Below are positions 17,896 through 26,640 of a stretch of DNA of 64,000 bases, piece after piece. A program made the position numbers and the translations under genes. Source of the DNA: Sunxiuqinia sp965372405 (lineage in GTDB: Bacteria > Bacteroidota > Bacteroidia > Bacteroidales > Prolixibacteraceae); the NCBI GenBank assembly GCA_965372405.1, contig CBDVCE010000004.1, positions 48,094 through 112,093 on the forward strand, given 5' to 3'. Under the pieces are notes generated by a model. The model did not search any database and was not told where the DNA came from. It saw only the letters and a list, made by a program, of their open reading frames with translations. Every line of letters begins with the position of its first letter. The first letter of the stretch is position 1.

Positions 17896-18222
17896 GACTT
17901 AGAATACAAACTATCGGGCATTGGTCAACTATTCAAAAAAACCGTACATTGCGCAAAAAAAGAGATGGCACTTTCCAATAATGACACATTAAAGAAATTA
18001 CGAGTTGCACTGAAATTACGTGATGATGATATCATTGAAATTCTAAAACTGGTAGACTTCAAGATTTCTAAAAGTGAACTAGGAGCATTTTTTCGAAAAG
18101 AAGATCACCCCAATTACAAACCACTCCAAGATCAGATTTTACGGAATTTTTTAAATGGCCTAATTATTTATAAAAGAGGTGTGATGGAGAAGAAACCACC
18201 ACGAAAAGACAAGGAAGACTAA
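17839..18222 (+). CDS. Half-length DUF1456 (YehS-like) protein, possibly a degraded gene
   Basis: A 127-residue frame. Residues about 45-115 (NNDTLKKLRVALKLRDDDII, then FKISKSELGAFFRKEDHPNY and QILRNFLNGLI) match one DUF1456 repeat. Full-length YehS proteins have two such repeats, about 150-160 residues. Here the first repeat is missing and the leading 40 residues continue a carbamoyltransferase-like remnant. The ATG at 17839 is simply the first Met in the fused frame; the true start, if any, is uncertain. The end overlaps the helicase gene by four bases in convergent orientation. Whether it is expressed is open. Confidence 0.55.
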   Translation: MGIDAVVINGEMSANLQNSDLEYKLSGIGQLFKKTVHCAKKEMALSNNDTLKKLRVALKLRDDDIIEILKLVDFKISKSELGAFFRKEDHPNYKPLQDQILRNFLNGLIIYKRGVMEKKPPRKDKED

Positions 18223-19529
18223 ATTTCACTTATCCGTATTTTCTTCTTTTTAAGTTTACTGTTATTAAGCAATTGAATCACTGATTCAACCTGTGAGGCA
18301 TGCACTGCGACATAGGTACAATCTTGTTTCAATTCAATAATCCCAATTTGGTCTTTACTGAGTTTACCTTGTTTCATAAAAAGCCCGGCAATATCACCTT
18401 TTGATATTTTATCCCGACGGCCTCCGGTAACATGTAGTGTTTTCCATTTTGATTCATCAGGAATGGGAGCATCAATTATCTTTTCAAACTTCAGATCCGG
18501 AATAAATTCAGGCAAATATTCATCTTCCCACTTAATCACATAAGCAGTTCCATCACTATTCATTCGGGCTGTCCGACCATTACGGTGTGTAAATTCCTGG
18601 CTGGTTTTTGGCAAATGATAATGAATAATGGATTTGATTTCAGGAACATCAATTCCTCTTGCCGCCAAATCTGTAGCAATTAAAAGTTGGTATGTCCCGT
18701 TGCGAAATTTAATTAGGGCTTGTTCCCTATCTTTTTGTTCCATCCCTCCATAAAAACAGCCATGACTAATATTATTCTCATTCAGAAAATCACTAACTCG
18801 CTGAATGGAATCTTTGAAATTGCAGAAAATTATTCCGGGTTGATTTCCAAGGTGATTAATTGTTTTTACGAGGGTTTCCAATTTATCTTTCGAAGGAGAA
18901 AGTATTGTTCTGATTTTTAATTGAGTAATTTCTTCATCTGAATAATCAATCGTTGCAGGATTACTCAATCCAACAAATTCAGGTATTTCAAGCGCATTCG
19001 TTGCCGAAGTCAAAATCCGCTTTTTTACATTGTTCAGGAATATGATGATTTCATTCATCTCTTTCTCAAAACCAATCTCCAATGATTTATCAAATTCATC
19101 AAGCACTAGTGTTTTAATACTTTCCGTTGAAAAACGATCGCGTCGTAAATGATCAGCTACTCTTCCAGGTGTACCAATCAAGATAGCAGGACGATGCTTC
19201 AAATCAATTTTATCCTGAAAACCAGTTCGACCTCCATAAACAGCATTGGTTTTATACCCTGTTCCCATTTCTCGAACAACCTGTTCAATTTGCAGAGCTA
19301 GTTCCCGGGAAGGCACCAATATTAAAACCTGTATCTCCCGACAATTTTCATCCAATTCCTGAATAATGGGAAGTAAAAATGCTAAGGTTTTACCTGTTCC
19401 TGTTGGAGAAAGTAAAACGACATCTGAATTGGAATAAATAACCCGCTGAGCTTCTTCCTGCATCGGGTTAAGTTTTTCAATTCTCAGTTTATCCAGAATA
19501 TTTTGCTGATTCTTTTTCATGCTTGACAT
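18219..19529 (-). CDS. DEAD/DEAH-box RNA helicase with DbpA-type RNA-binding domain
   Basis: A 436-residue ATP-dependent RNA helicase. Visible motifs are SPTGTGKT (I), PSRELALQ (Ia), GTPGR (Ib), DEFD in place of DEAD (II), SAT (III) and HRNGRTAR (VI). The last 75 residues (GRRDKISKGDIAGLFMKQGK, then DCTYVAVHASQVESVIQLL) form a DbpA RNA-binding domain, which in E. coli DbpA directs the enzyme to 23S rRNA hairpin 92. A role in large-subunit assembly is therefore likely. Motif II DEFD is unusual but known in this branch. Two Met codons (19529, 19520) could start it. Confidence 0.92.
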   Translation of the reverse strand: MSSMKKNQQNILDKLRIEKLNPMQEEAQRVIYSNSDVVLLSPTGTGKTLAFLLPIIQELDENCREIQVLILVPSRELALQIEQVVREMGTGYKTNAVYGGRTGFQDKIDLKHRPAILIGTPGRVADHLRRDRFSTESIKTLVLDEFDKSLEIGFEKEMNEIIIFLNNVKKRILTSATNALEIPEFVGLSNPATIDYSDEEITQLKIRTILSPSKDKLETLVKTINHLGNQPGIIFCNFKDSIQRVSDFLNENNISHGCFYGGMEQKDREQALIKFRNGTYQLLIATDLAARGIDVPEIKSIIHYHLPKTSQEFTHRNGRTARMNSDGTAYVIKWEDEYLPEFIPDLKFEKIIDAPIPDESKWKTLHVTGGRRDKISKGDIAGLFMKQGKLSKDQIGIIELKQDCTYVAVHASQVESVIQLLNNSKLKKKKIRISEI

Positions 19530-19847
19530 TCGGCAAAGGTACAGTTAATTCAGTTTCATAAAATAAAACTTACAACATCGTATCAATCCATCTCTAATTG
19601 TTAACACAGTACACTAAACTCCATATTTCTAATCCTATCTAATTTTTGGTTCATTTTTTGATGTCTGCCTGTAACGTAATCCATACTTCTTCGTCCTAGT
19701 TATCAGAAAGCAGTATAAAAAGGTAGTTTGCATTACCAACTAAAAAAGTTCTTTTACATAGAAAAAGCCACAGTTCATCGAATAAATTATTGATTTAAGC
19801 CATCAATTGAACAATTTTACAAATAGAAAGCAGAAAACCAGGAAACC
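19530..19847. other. Intergenic region upstream of the ABC efflux operon
   Basis: No gene or RNA is recognised in these 318 bases. ATTGAT-N7-ATCAAT (19789-19807), 40 bp before the ABC gene, is a small inverted repeat that could be an operator. No convincing TAnnTTTG element was seen. Confidence 0.4.
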
Positions 19848-20573
19848 ATGATTACATTAAACAACATTCACAAATCCTACGAAATGGGTAGCAGCAAGCT
19901 TCACGTTTTAAAAGGTATTGACCTGACAATTGACAAAGGCGAGTTTGTTTCCATTATGGGATCATCCGGTTCGGGTAAATCTACACTCCTTAATATATTA
20001 GGGATGCTCGACAATTATGACCAGGGTACTTATCATCTAAACGGAATGCATATCAGTGATATGAGTGAGAAAAAAGCAGCCAAACTCAGAAACGAGTTGG
20101 TTGGTTTTGTATTTCAGTCATTTAATCTGATTTCGTTTAAAAATGCTATGGAAAACGTTGCACTTCCTCTTTATTACAAAGGGGTAAAACGAAAAAAGCG
20201 AAACATGCTGGCCATGGAGTATCTAGATAAACTAGGGTTAAAGGAATGGGCTCACCACATGCCAAATGAGCTATCAGGTGGTCAGAAACAACGCATTGCC
20301 ATTGCCCGTGCATTGATTTCAAAACCACAGGTTATTTTTGCCGATGAGCCAACCGGAGCACTTGATACTTCTACTTCTTATGAAGTAATGGAGATTTTGA
20401 AAGAAATTAATAACGAAGGCATTACAGTTATTTTAGTAACCCACGAACACGACATTGCAGCAATGACCCAAAAGATTATCCGCTTAAAAGACGGACAAAT
20501 CCATGAGATTATACGCAATGGTGAGTTGAGCGATTTCCGCTACAAGTATTCTAAAGAATTGCAAACCGCATAA
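19848..20573 (+). CDS. ABC transporter ATP-binding protein, MacB/LolD type
   Basis: A 241-residue ATPase with Walker A GSSGSGKST, the Q-loop FVFQSFNLI, the ABC signature LSGGQKQR, Walker B VIFADEPTGAL and an H-loop VTHEHD. The sequence belongs to the MacB/LolD branch, whose ATPases drive FtsX-type permeases rather than classical channels. It begins a five-gene operon with two permeases, a membrane-fusion adaptor and a TolC protein. It probably powers export of a drug, peptide or siderophore-like compound across both membranes. The cargo is not indicated. Confidence 0.95.
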   Translation: MITLNNIHKSYEMGSSKLHVLKGIDLTIDKGEFVSIMGSSGSGKSTLLNILGMLDNYDQGTYHLNGMHISDMSEKKAAKLRNELVGFVFQSFNLISFKNAMENVALPLYYKGVKRKKRNMLAMEYLDKLGLKEWAHHMPNELSGGQKQRIAIARALISKPQVIFADEPTGALDTSTSYEVMEILKEINNEGITVILVTHEHDIAAMTQKIIRLKDGQIHEIIRNGELSDFRYKYSKELQTA

Positions 20574-20582
20574 TTTCCAGCC

Positions 20583-21845
20583 ATGTTTGATATTGATATT
20601 TGGCAAGAAATCCTTGCCACCATCAAAAAAAATAAAATGCGCACTTTCCTTACTGGCTTTTCAGTAGCCTGGGGAATTTTCATGCTGATGGTTCTTTTAG
20701 GTTCAGGAAACGGCCTTAGTAACGGGGTTTCTGAGAACTTCAAAAATCAATCGGTTAATGCCATGTGGATTTGGACGGGCGAAACCAGTATACCTTACGA
20801 TGGGTTAAAAGAAGGTCGCCCTATTGAATTTCACAATGATGATCATGAACTAATTAAAAATATGAAAGGTGTAGGAGCCGCATCCGGACGTTACTGGATG
20901 GGTAATAATAATCTTTCATATGAAGGGGAGTACGGACAATATACCGTTATGACCTGCCACCCAGACTTGCTTGAAGTTGAACAATACGAAATTACAGAAG
21001 GTCGTTTTGTCAATCAGGTAGATATCCTTCAAAAACGAAAATCAGTAGTTATTGGGAAAGATATCCACGATGCTTTTTTTAAAGATAAAGAAGCTATTGG
21101 TGAGTATATTAAAATCAACAACATCCCTTTTAAGGTAGTTGGAGTTAGTATTGAACCTGGCTCAACCCGTAACCGAACAGCCTATATACCTGTAACTACA
21201 GCTCAAATTGTTTTTAATGGTTCAAACAGGCTTCATAGCCTTGCAATTACCAATGAAGGCAAAACACTTGCTGAAACAAAAGCAATTGAAGAAAATATAA
21301 AGAGTGCGCTCTCTCGCAAACACCGTTATGATCCTAAAGATGATAATGCAGTAGGCATGTTTAATATGATGGAGCAATATCTGGAAACCCAGAAAATCTT
21401 CAATGCCATTGAAATCTTCATCTGGATTATTGGGATTTTCACATTAATAGCAGGGATTATTGGTGTAAGTAACATCATGCTAATTGTAGTAAAAGAACGT
21501 ACCAAAGAAATTGGTATCCGAAAAGCCATTGGAGCAAGTCCTCGCTCTGTAATCGGGCTGGTATTACTTGAATCAGTCCTAATAACAACAATTGCCGGAT
21601 ACATAGGATTAGTTCTAGGAACTGGCGTGATGGAAGGAATCAATTTTTTTGTAGAAAAATCGTACGAAGCATCAGCGGCGACTAATGGAGGTCGTGGCGA
21701 AACCCTATTTCGTAACCCGACTGTTGATATTGGGGTTGCCGTCTTTTCAACTTTGCTATTGGTTATTTCGGGAACACTTGCGGGATATATTCCAGCAAAA
21801 AGAGCTGCCCGCATCCGACCTATTGAAGCGCTTCGTGACGAATAG
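20583..21845 (+). CDS. ABC transporter permease, MacB-like (first of two)
   Basis: A 420-residue inner-membrane permease with one N-terminal helix (MRTFLTGFSVAWGIFMLMVL), a MacB periplasmic core domain and a C-terminal FtsX domain with three helices (GIIGVSNIMLIVVKERTKEIGIRKAIGAS, then SVLITTIAGYIGLVLG). The ending RAARIRPIEALRDE is the usual one. It starts nine bases after the ATPase gene. It is a paralogue of the next gene, and the two may form a heterodimer. Confidence 0.93.
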   Translation: MFDIDIWQEILATIKKNKMRTFLTGFSVAWGIFMLMVLLGSGNGLSNGVSENFKNQSVNAMWIWTGETSIPYDGLKEGRPIEFHNDDHELIKNMKGVGAASGRYWMGNNNLSYEGEYGQYTVMTCHPDLLEVEQYEITEGRFVNQVDILQKRKSVVIGKDIHDAFFKDKEAIGEYIKINNIPFKVVGVSIEPGSTRNRTAYIPVTTAQIVFNGSNRLHSLAITNEGKTLAETKAIEENIKSALSRKHRYDPKDDNAVGMFNMMEQYLETQKIFNAIEIFIWIIGIFTLIAGIIGVSNIMLIVVKERTKEIGIRKAIGASPRSVIGLVLLESVLITTIAGYIGLVLGTGVMEGINFFVEKSYEASAATNGGRGETLFRNPTVDIGVAVFSTLLLVISGTLAGYIPAKRAARIRPIEALRDE

Positions 21846-21860
21846 ATAAAACCAAGAACC

Positions 21861-23123
21861 ATGTTAGATTTAGATCTTTGGAAAGAAATATTAAGCACCC
21901 TAAAGAAAAACCGACTCAGGAGTTTTATGACTGCCTTTGGTGTATTCTGGGGAATCTTCATGCTGATCATCATGTCAGGCGCAGGGAAAGCACTTGAAAA
22001 TGGGGTGATGGATGGGATCAGAGCCTTTGCAAGTAACTCAGCGTTTTTCTGGGCCGAAAGAACCAGCGTACCTTACAAAGGTTTTCAACGCGGTCGCAAC
22101 TGGAACTACAACAATCAAGACCTTCAATATATCCGCCAGCATGTAAAAGAAGTTGAATACATTTCACCTCGTCTTTTCGGATGGAGAGAGCGTGCTGGAG
22201 ATAATACCATTCGCGGAGAAAAAACAGGTGCTTTTAATATCTACGGAGATTATCCTGAATATTTTAAAATTGATCCATGGACTCCAATTAAAGGGCGTTT
22301 GATTAATGAAATTGACATCCGGCAGAAGCGTAAAGTTTGTGTAATTGGTGAACGTGTTCTGGAAGTGATGTTTGATGAAGGTGAAGACCCAATTGGTGAA
22401 TACCTCAAAGTAAGTGGTGTCTATTTTCAGGTGATTGGAGTTGTTCATCCTGAAACTAAAATTGGATTTGGAGGGAGAAAAGAAGAAACCATCATCATTC
22501 CTTTTAGCACAATGCAACAGGCTTATAATTATGGAGATGTAATTCACTTCTTTTCAGTTACAGCAGAAAGAGGAACTCCGGTAAGTGTTCTTGAGAAAAA
22601 ATTGAAAACTCTTTTTAAAGAGCGCCATAACATTTCTCCTGAAGATGAACAAGCTGTTGCTTCATTCAATATTGAAGTAGAATGGAAGAAATACACAGCT
22701 CTATTTAATGGCATACAGCTCCTTACATGGATTGTTGGAATCGGGACTTTATTTGCCGGAGTAATTGGCGTTAGCAATATTATGCTTGTAATTATTAAAG
22801 AACGAACACAGGAAATTGGTATTCAACGTGCCATTGGTGCAACTCCTGGAAAAATCATAACACACATTGTTGCTGAAAGTGTCTTCCTAACCACCATTGC
22901 AGGATACATTGGTCTGACACTTGGAGTCGGATTGCTTGAACTTGCCAATATTGCAATTGAAAGTGGAAATCCAGATGACATGTTTTTCAGACGACCTGAG
23001 TTCAGCTTTGAAATGGCAATGATTGCCTTATTGGTACTAATCATTTCTGGTGTTGTTGCAGGACTAATTCCTGCCAAACGAGCAATTAGCATAAAACCAA
23101 TAGATGCTATTAGAGACGAATAA
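21861..23123 (+). CDS. ABC transporter permease, MacB-like (second of two)
   Basis: A 420-residue paralogue of the preceding permease with the same layout: N-terminal helix near residues 20-40, MacB core domain, and FtsX domain (VIGVSNIMLVIIKERTQEIG, IQRAIGATPGKI) ending RAISIKPIDAIRDE. The equal length and 15-bp spacing suggest tandem duplication followed by divergence. Paired permeases with one ATPase are common in Bacteroidota efflux operons. Confidence 0.93.
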   Translation: MLDLDLWKEILSTLKKNRLRSFMTAFGVFWGIFMLIIMSGAGKALENGVMDGIRAFASNSAFFWAERTSVPYKGFQRGRNWNYNNQDLQYIRQHVKEVEYISPRLFGWRERAGDNTIRGEKTGAFNIYGDYPEYFKIDPWTPIKGRLINEIDIRQKRKVCVIGERVLEVMFDEGEDPIGEYLKVSGVYFQVIGVVHPETKIGFGGRKEETIIIPFSTMQQAYNYGDVIHFFSVTAERGTPVSVLEKKLKTLFKERHNISPEDEQAVASFNIEVEWKKYTALFNGIQLLTWIVGIGTLFAGVIGVSNIMLVIIKERTQEIGIQRAIGATPGKIITHIVAESVFLTTIAGYIGLTLGVGLLELANIAIESGNPDDMFFRRPEFSFEMAMIALLVLIISGVVAGLIPAKRAISIKPIDAIRDE

Positions 23124-23173
23124 TATTTGAAAGAAATAATAGAAAACAGAAAACAATAAAAAAACTAGACAAG

Positions 23174-24307
23174 ATGAAAAAGATCTTTAGAATTTTAGGA
23201 ATCGTGATTTTAATAGGGGTTTTTGGGGGAACCATCTTCTTCCTATATAATAAATCAAAGAAAAAGCCTGATACTTTTGAGACAAAAACACCATTTGTAT
23301 CTAATGTAATCAAGAAGACTGTGGCTACGGGATCTGTAGTTCCACGTCAGGAAATTGAAATTAAACCTCAGGTTTCAGGAATTATCGATGAACTTTATAT
23401 CGAAGCCGGAGACTTTGTGAAAAAAGAACAGGTAATTGCCAGGATTAAAATTATTCCTGACATGGTCAACCTGAATGCCGCCGAATCTCGTCTGAATCGT
23501 GCAAAGATCAACTTTGAAGATGCCAAAATTGATTATGACCGTCAGCAAAAACTTTTTGATAAGAATGTAATCTCTTATGAAGAATTCAAGAACTCAAAAG
23601 TATCTTATGATTCTGCTAAAGAGGAAATCAATTCTTCAGAAAACAACCTGGAGCTGATTAAAAATGGGGTTACCAAGAAAGCGAAAACAGCTACCAATAC
23701 CCTCGTTCGCTCAACCATCAATGGCATGGTACTGGATGTTCCAATTGAAGTTGGAAATTCAGTGATCCAATCAAACACCTTTAACGACGGAACAACCATT
23801 GCATCGATTGCCGACATGCAAGATATGATTTTTGAAGGGAAAGTTGATGAAACCGAAGTTGGAAAAATTAAGGAGGGCATGCCAATTGAACTAGAAATTG
23901 GAGCCATTGAAAAAGAGAAATTTGAAGCCATTCTCGAATACATTTCACCTAAAGGAGTTGAAGAAAACGGAGCGATTCAATTTGAGATAAAAGCTAATGT
24001 CGAACTAAAAGAAGATCAGTTTATCCGTGCAGGATACTCTGCCAATGCAAGTATTGTTCTGGAAAGAAGAGACAGTGTAATGGTAATTCCTGAAGGAATG
24101 CTCAAGTTTGAAGAGGATTCTTCATTTGTAGATGTCCTTATCAACGAAGAAGAACACACATTTGAAAAACGGAAAGTTGAGACTGGTCTTTCGGATGGAA
24201 TTAATATTGAAATTGTTTCCGGTCTTGAAAAAGAAGAAAAAGTTAAGGGAGACAAAATCGATCCTAAAAAACTAAAGGAAAAAGAAGAAGAAGAAAATAA
24301 AGGATAA
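23174..24307 (+). CDS. Periplasmic adaptor (membrane-fusion) protein, MacA-like
   Basis: A 377-residue adaptor with an N-terminal membrane anchor (IFRILGIVILIGVFGGTIFF), a split lipoyl/biotinyl-like domain (VSGIIDELYIEAGDFVKKEQ and NGMVLDVPIEVGNSVIQ), a coiled-coil hairpin (residues about 105-165, rich in E, K and N) and beta-barrel domains. It links the inner-membrane permeases to the TolC channel. The last dozen residues are nearly all Lys and Glu (KKLKEKEEEENKG), a charged tail of no known role. Confidence 0.93.
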   Translation: MKKIFRILGIVILIGVFGGTIFFLYNKSKKKPDTFETKTPFVSNVIKKTVATGSVVPRQEIEIKPQVSGIIDELYIEAGDFVKKEQVIARIKIIPDMVNLNAAESRLNRAKINFEDAKIDYDRQQKLFDKNVISYEEFKNSKVSYDSAKEEINSSENNLELIKNGVTKKAKTATNTLVRSTINGMVLDVPIEVGNSVIQSNTFNDGTTIASIADMQDMIFEGKVDETEVGKIKEGMPIELEIGAIEKEKFEAILEYISPKGVEENGAIQFEIKANVELKEDQFIRAGYSANASIVLERRDSVMVIPEGMLKFEEDSSFVDVLINEEEHTFEKRKVETGLSDGINIEIVSGLEKEEKVKGDKIDPKKLKEKEEEENKG

Positions 24308-24481
24308 GCCGGCCTCATCTCAGCATGAATCATTAAATTAGCTTAATTAATTTTAAAAAAGTTAAGGATAATCGTTCATGTGGTTTTAATCAATTATATT
24401 GCTTTACAATTATTGATTAATCCTGATCAATCAGATTATGAGATTCCCATTTGACAATTAAAAAATAAAAAACTTATAAAG

Positions 24482-25816
24482 ATGAAACATCTTATATCTA
24501 TTGTTGTATCCATTTTATTGCTCGGCTCTGCTTCAGTTAATGCCCAGGAAGTTTGGGATCTTCAAAAGTGCATTGACTATGCATTGGAGAATAACATCCA
24601 GATTAAGCAGCAAGCCTTAAACACGGGTTATAATAAAAATGAGTTACAGCAAACAAAAAATAATCGTTTACCATCGCTGAATGGTTCTTTGGGGAATAGC
24701 TTTAGTTTTGGTCGTTCTTTACAGTACGATAATACCTATGCAGAAGTAAATTCAAATTCGACACGTGGAAGTTTGAGTGCTGGAGTTACCCTCTGGAACG
24801 GATCGGTGTTGAATAATTCAATTGCTCAGGCTGAACTGAATTTAAAAGCCAGCCTCGAAACGCTTGAAAAAGCAAAAGATGATATAATGCTTCTCATTGC
24901 TGCTTCATATCTTGAAATCCTTTTTTCACAAGAATTGGTTCAGGTGGCAAAAGATCAGCTTGAAGTCACCAAGCAGCAAATTGATCGAACAATGAAATTG
25001 GTTGATGCTGGTAGTCTGGCGAAAGGAAATCTTTTGGAAATTGAAGCTCAGTTTGCCCGTGAAGAACTTAACCAGGTCAACGAAGAAAACAAGCTTCAGC
25101 TGGTCTATTTGAATTTGTACCAGCTTTTGGAGCTTCCATCAACGCAAAGTTTTCATATCTCTGTTCCAGAGTTACCTGTGATAACTGCAAACCGCTCAAT
25201 GATTAATTCGATGGATGTTTTTAGGAATGCTGTTCAAATCCGTCCAGAAGTTAAAAGTGCCGTTTACCAACTTGAGGCTTATAAAAAACAAGTTGCTATT
25301 GCCAAAGGCCAACTGTATCCAAGCCTGTCTTTAGGTGCTGATTATTACAACTCGTATAACAACAAATACCAGGATCTTCAAGGTAACAAACTGGCATTCA
25401 GCGATCAGCTTAAAAATAATGAACGTTATGGTTTTGGTTTAAACCTACAGGTTCCTATTTTCAATAAAAACCTTACCCGAACTCAAATCAGTAATGCTCA
25501 GCTGCAGGTTGTAAGCCAGGAATTGGAAGTTCAAGGTACCAAAAACCAGCTTCGTCAGGATATTGAACAGGCTTATACGAATGCTCTTGCAGCACTGAAA
25601 CGTTATATGGCTAACGACAAGGCGGTAACATATATGGCAGAAGCTTTCCGTTACACGGAGGAGAAATTTAATGTAGGCATGGTTAACACGGTTGAGTATA
25701 ATCAGTCGAAAAATAACATGGCAAAAGCAAAAAGCGACCTTGCCCAGGCAAAATACGAATACATATTCCGTACAAAAATACTCGATTTCTACAATGGAGT
25801 TTCCATTGAGTTGTAA
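24482..25816 (+). CDS. TolC-family outer-membrane efflux protein
   Basis: A 444-residue outer-membrane channel with signal peptide (ending ASVNAQ) and two OEP repeats. The repeat starts are VWDLQKCIDYALENNIQIKQ and, in the second half, AVQIRPEVKSAVYQLEAYKK; the exit repeat contains NVGMVNTVEYNQSKNNMAKA. It forms the outer part of the tripartite pump. The gap of 174 bp after the adaptor is larger than others in the operon, so it may have an extra promoter, though none was identified. A strong hairpin ends the unit. Confidence 0.93.
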   Translation: MKHLISIVVSILLLGSASVNAQEVWDLQKCIDYALENNIQIKQQALNTGYNKNELQQTKNNRLPSLNGSLGNSFSFGRSLQYDNTYAEVNSNSTRGSLSAGVTLWNGSVLNNSIAQAELNLKASLETLEKAKDDIMLLIAASYLEILFSQELVQVAKDQLEVTKQQIDRTMKLVDAGSLAKGNLLEIEAQFAREELNQVNEENKLQLVYLNLYQLLELPSTQSFHISVPELPVITANRSMINSMDVFRNAVQIRPEVKSAVYQLEAYKKQVAIAKGQLYPSLSLGADYYNSYNNKYQDLQGNKLAFSDQLKNNERYGFGLNLQVPIFNKNLTRTQISNAQLQVVSQELEVQGTKNQLRQDIEQAYTNALAALKRYMANDKAVTYMAEAFRYTEEKFNVGMVNTVEYNQSKNNMAKAKSDLAQAKYEYIFRTKILDFYNGVSIEL

Positions 25817-25839
25817 TCGTGATTATGGTTTTTAACAAG

Positions 25840-25878
25840 CAGACCCGGGGACTTTTGAGTTTCCGGGTCTGTTAGTTT
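25840..25878 (+). terminator. Terminator of the ABC efflux operon
   Basis: CAGACCCGG (25840-25848) pairs with CCGGGTCTG (25863-25871). The inner bases GGACT/AGTTT extend the stem, and TTAGTTT follows. Confidence 0.75.
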
Positions 25879-25967
25879 ATGGAATGGTTTTTGATAATTG
25901 AAATAAGCAAATGCTAAAATTCAATTCAGAAAATTTTCTATATTTGATTAAACAAAATACCTAAGCC

Positions 25968-26585
25968 ATGAAACCACCCATCGTTATATTATCATTTTTC
26001 TTTCTAAGTATTACCGTGTTTTCTCAAAATCAAGCTGAGAAGAAGTTTGTAATTCCTCCTTATTTTCTTGCCAAATCTGAGGCATATATTCATGGCCCAT
26101 TTGACAAAGACGGCTCGAATACAATTATTCGTTTTGAAAATAATCGAATGAAAAGCTTCGATATCAAACCATTAATTGAAGACAAAAATAAAATACTGAT
26201 TAAGGTTCCAGATACTTATGGACAGTTCGAGCTGATTGTGGCTGATGAAGGAAACGGAAATGAATTATTTATCCCGGTAACCATTGTTAAGCTCCATACA
26301 GAATACGATAAAAGATTTATAGGTAGAAAAAAAACATCCAAATTCAAGGTTAAATTTCTTGGGGCAGAAAAGATAGATAATGAATTTAATTTTTCTTTCC
26401 AGAATAAAAGCCCTCACATTATTAATATTATTGGAGGTAATTATCAAAAGCAAAAGATTACTAGCACTATTGGAATGGAAGAAGTATCATGGGAAGGAGA
26501 AATGCGTCAAATAAGTGATGGTGAATTTTTAATCATGTTCAACCATACGCAACCAACTCCAACTGTTGAAATACCTGTTCAATAA
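25968..26585 (+). CDS. Secreted protein of unknown function
   Basis: A 205-residue protein with a clean signal peptide (MKPPIVILSFFFLSITVFSQ). I do not recognise a domain. The mature part is rich in short beta-like segments (KILIKVPDTYGQFELIVADE, FLIMFNHTQPTPTVEIPVQ) and has no cysteine, so it may be a beta-sandwich periplasmic protein. It stands alone between two terminators with the purine permease convergent to it. Its start is preceded by an AT-rich 90-base region with no clear promoter. Confidence 0.75.
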   Translation: MKPPIVILSFFFLSITVFSQNQAEKKFVIPPYFLAKSEAYIHGPFDKDGSNTIIRFENNRMKSFDIKPLIEDKNKILIKVPDTYGQFELIVADEGNGNELFIPVTIVKLHTEYDKRFIGRKKTSKFKVKFLGAEKIDNEFNFSFQNKSPHIINIIGGNYQKQKITSTIGMEEVSWEGEMRQISDGEFLIMFNHTQPTPTVEIPVQ

Positions 26586-26626
26586 AAAAAGAGAGGCCCA
26601 TCTTTCGAAAGGCCTCTCTGGTATTT
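26583..26626. terminator. Bidirectional terminator
   Basis: AGAGAGGCC (26590-26598) pairs with GGCCTCTCT (26611-26619). The loop contains a further self-complementary CTTTCGAAAG. A-rich and T-rich flanks on both sides suit both convergent genes. Confidence 0.8.
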
Positions 26627-26640
26627 TTGATTTGCACTGC

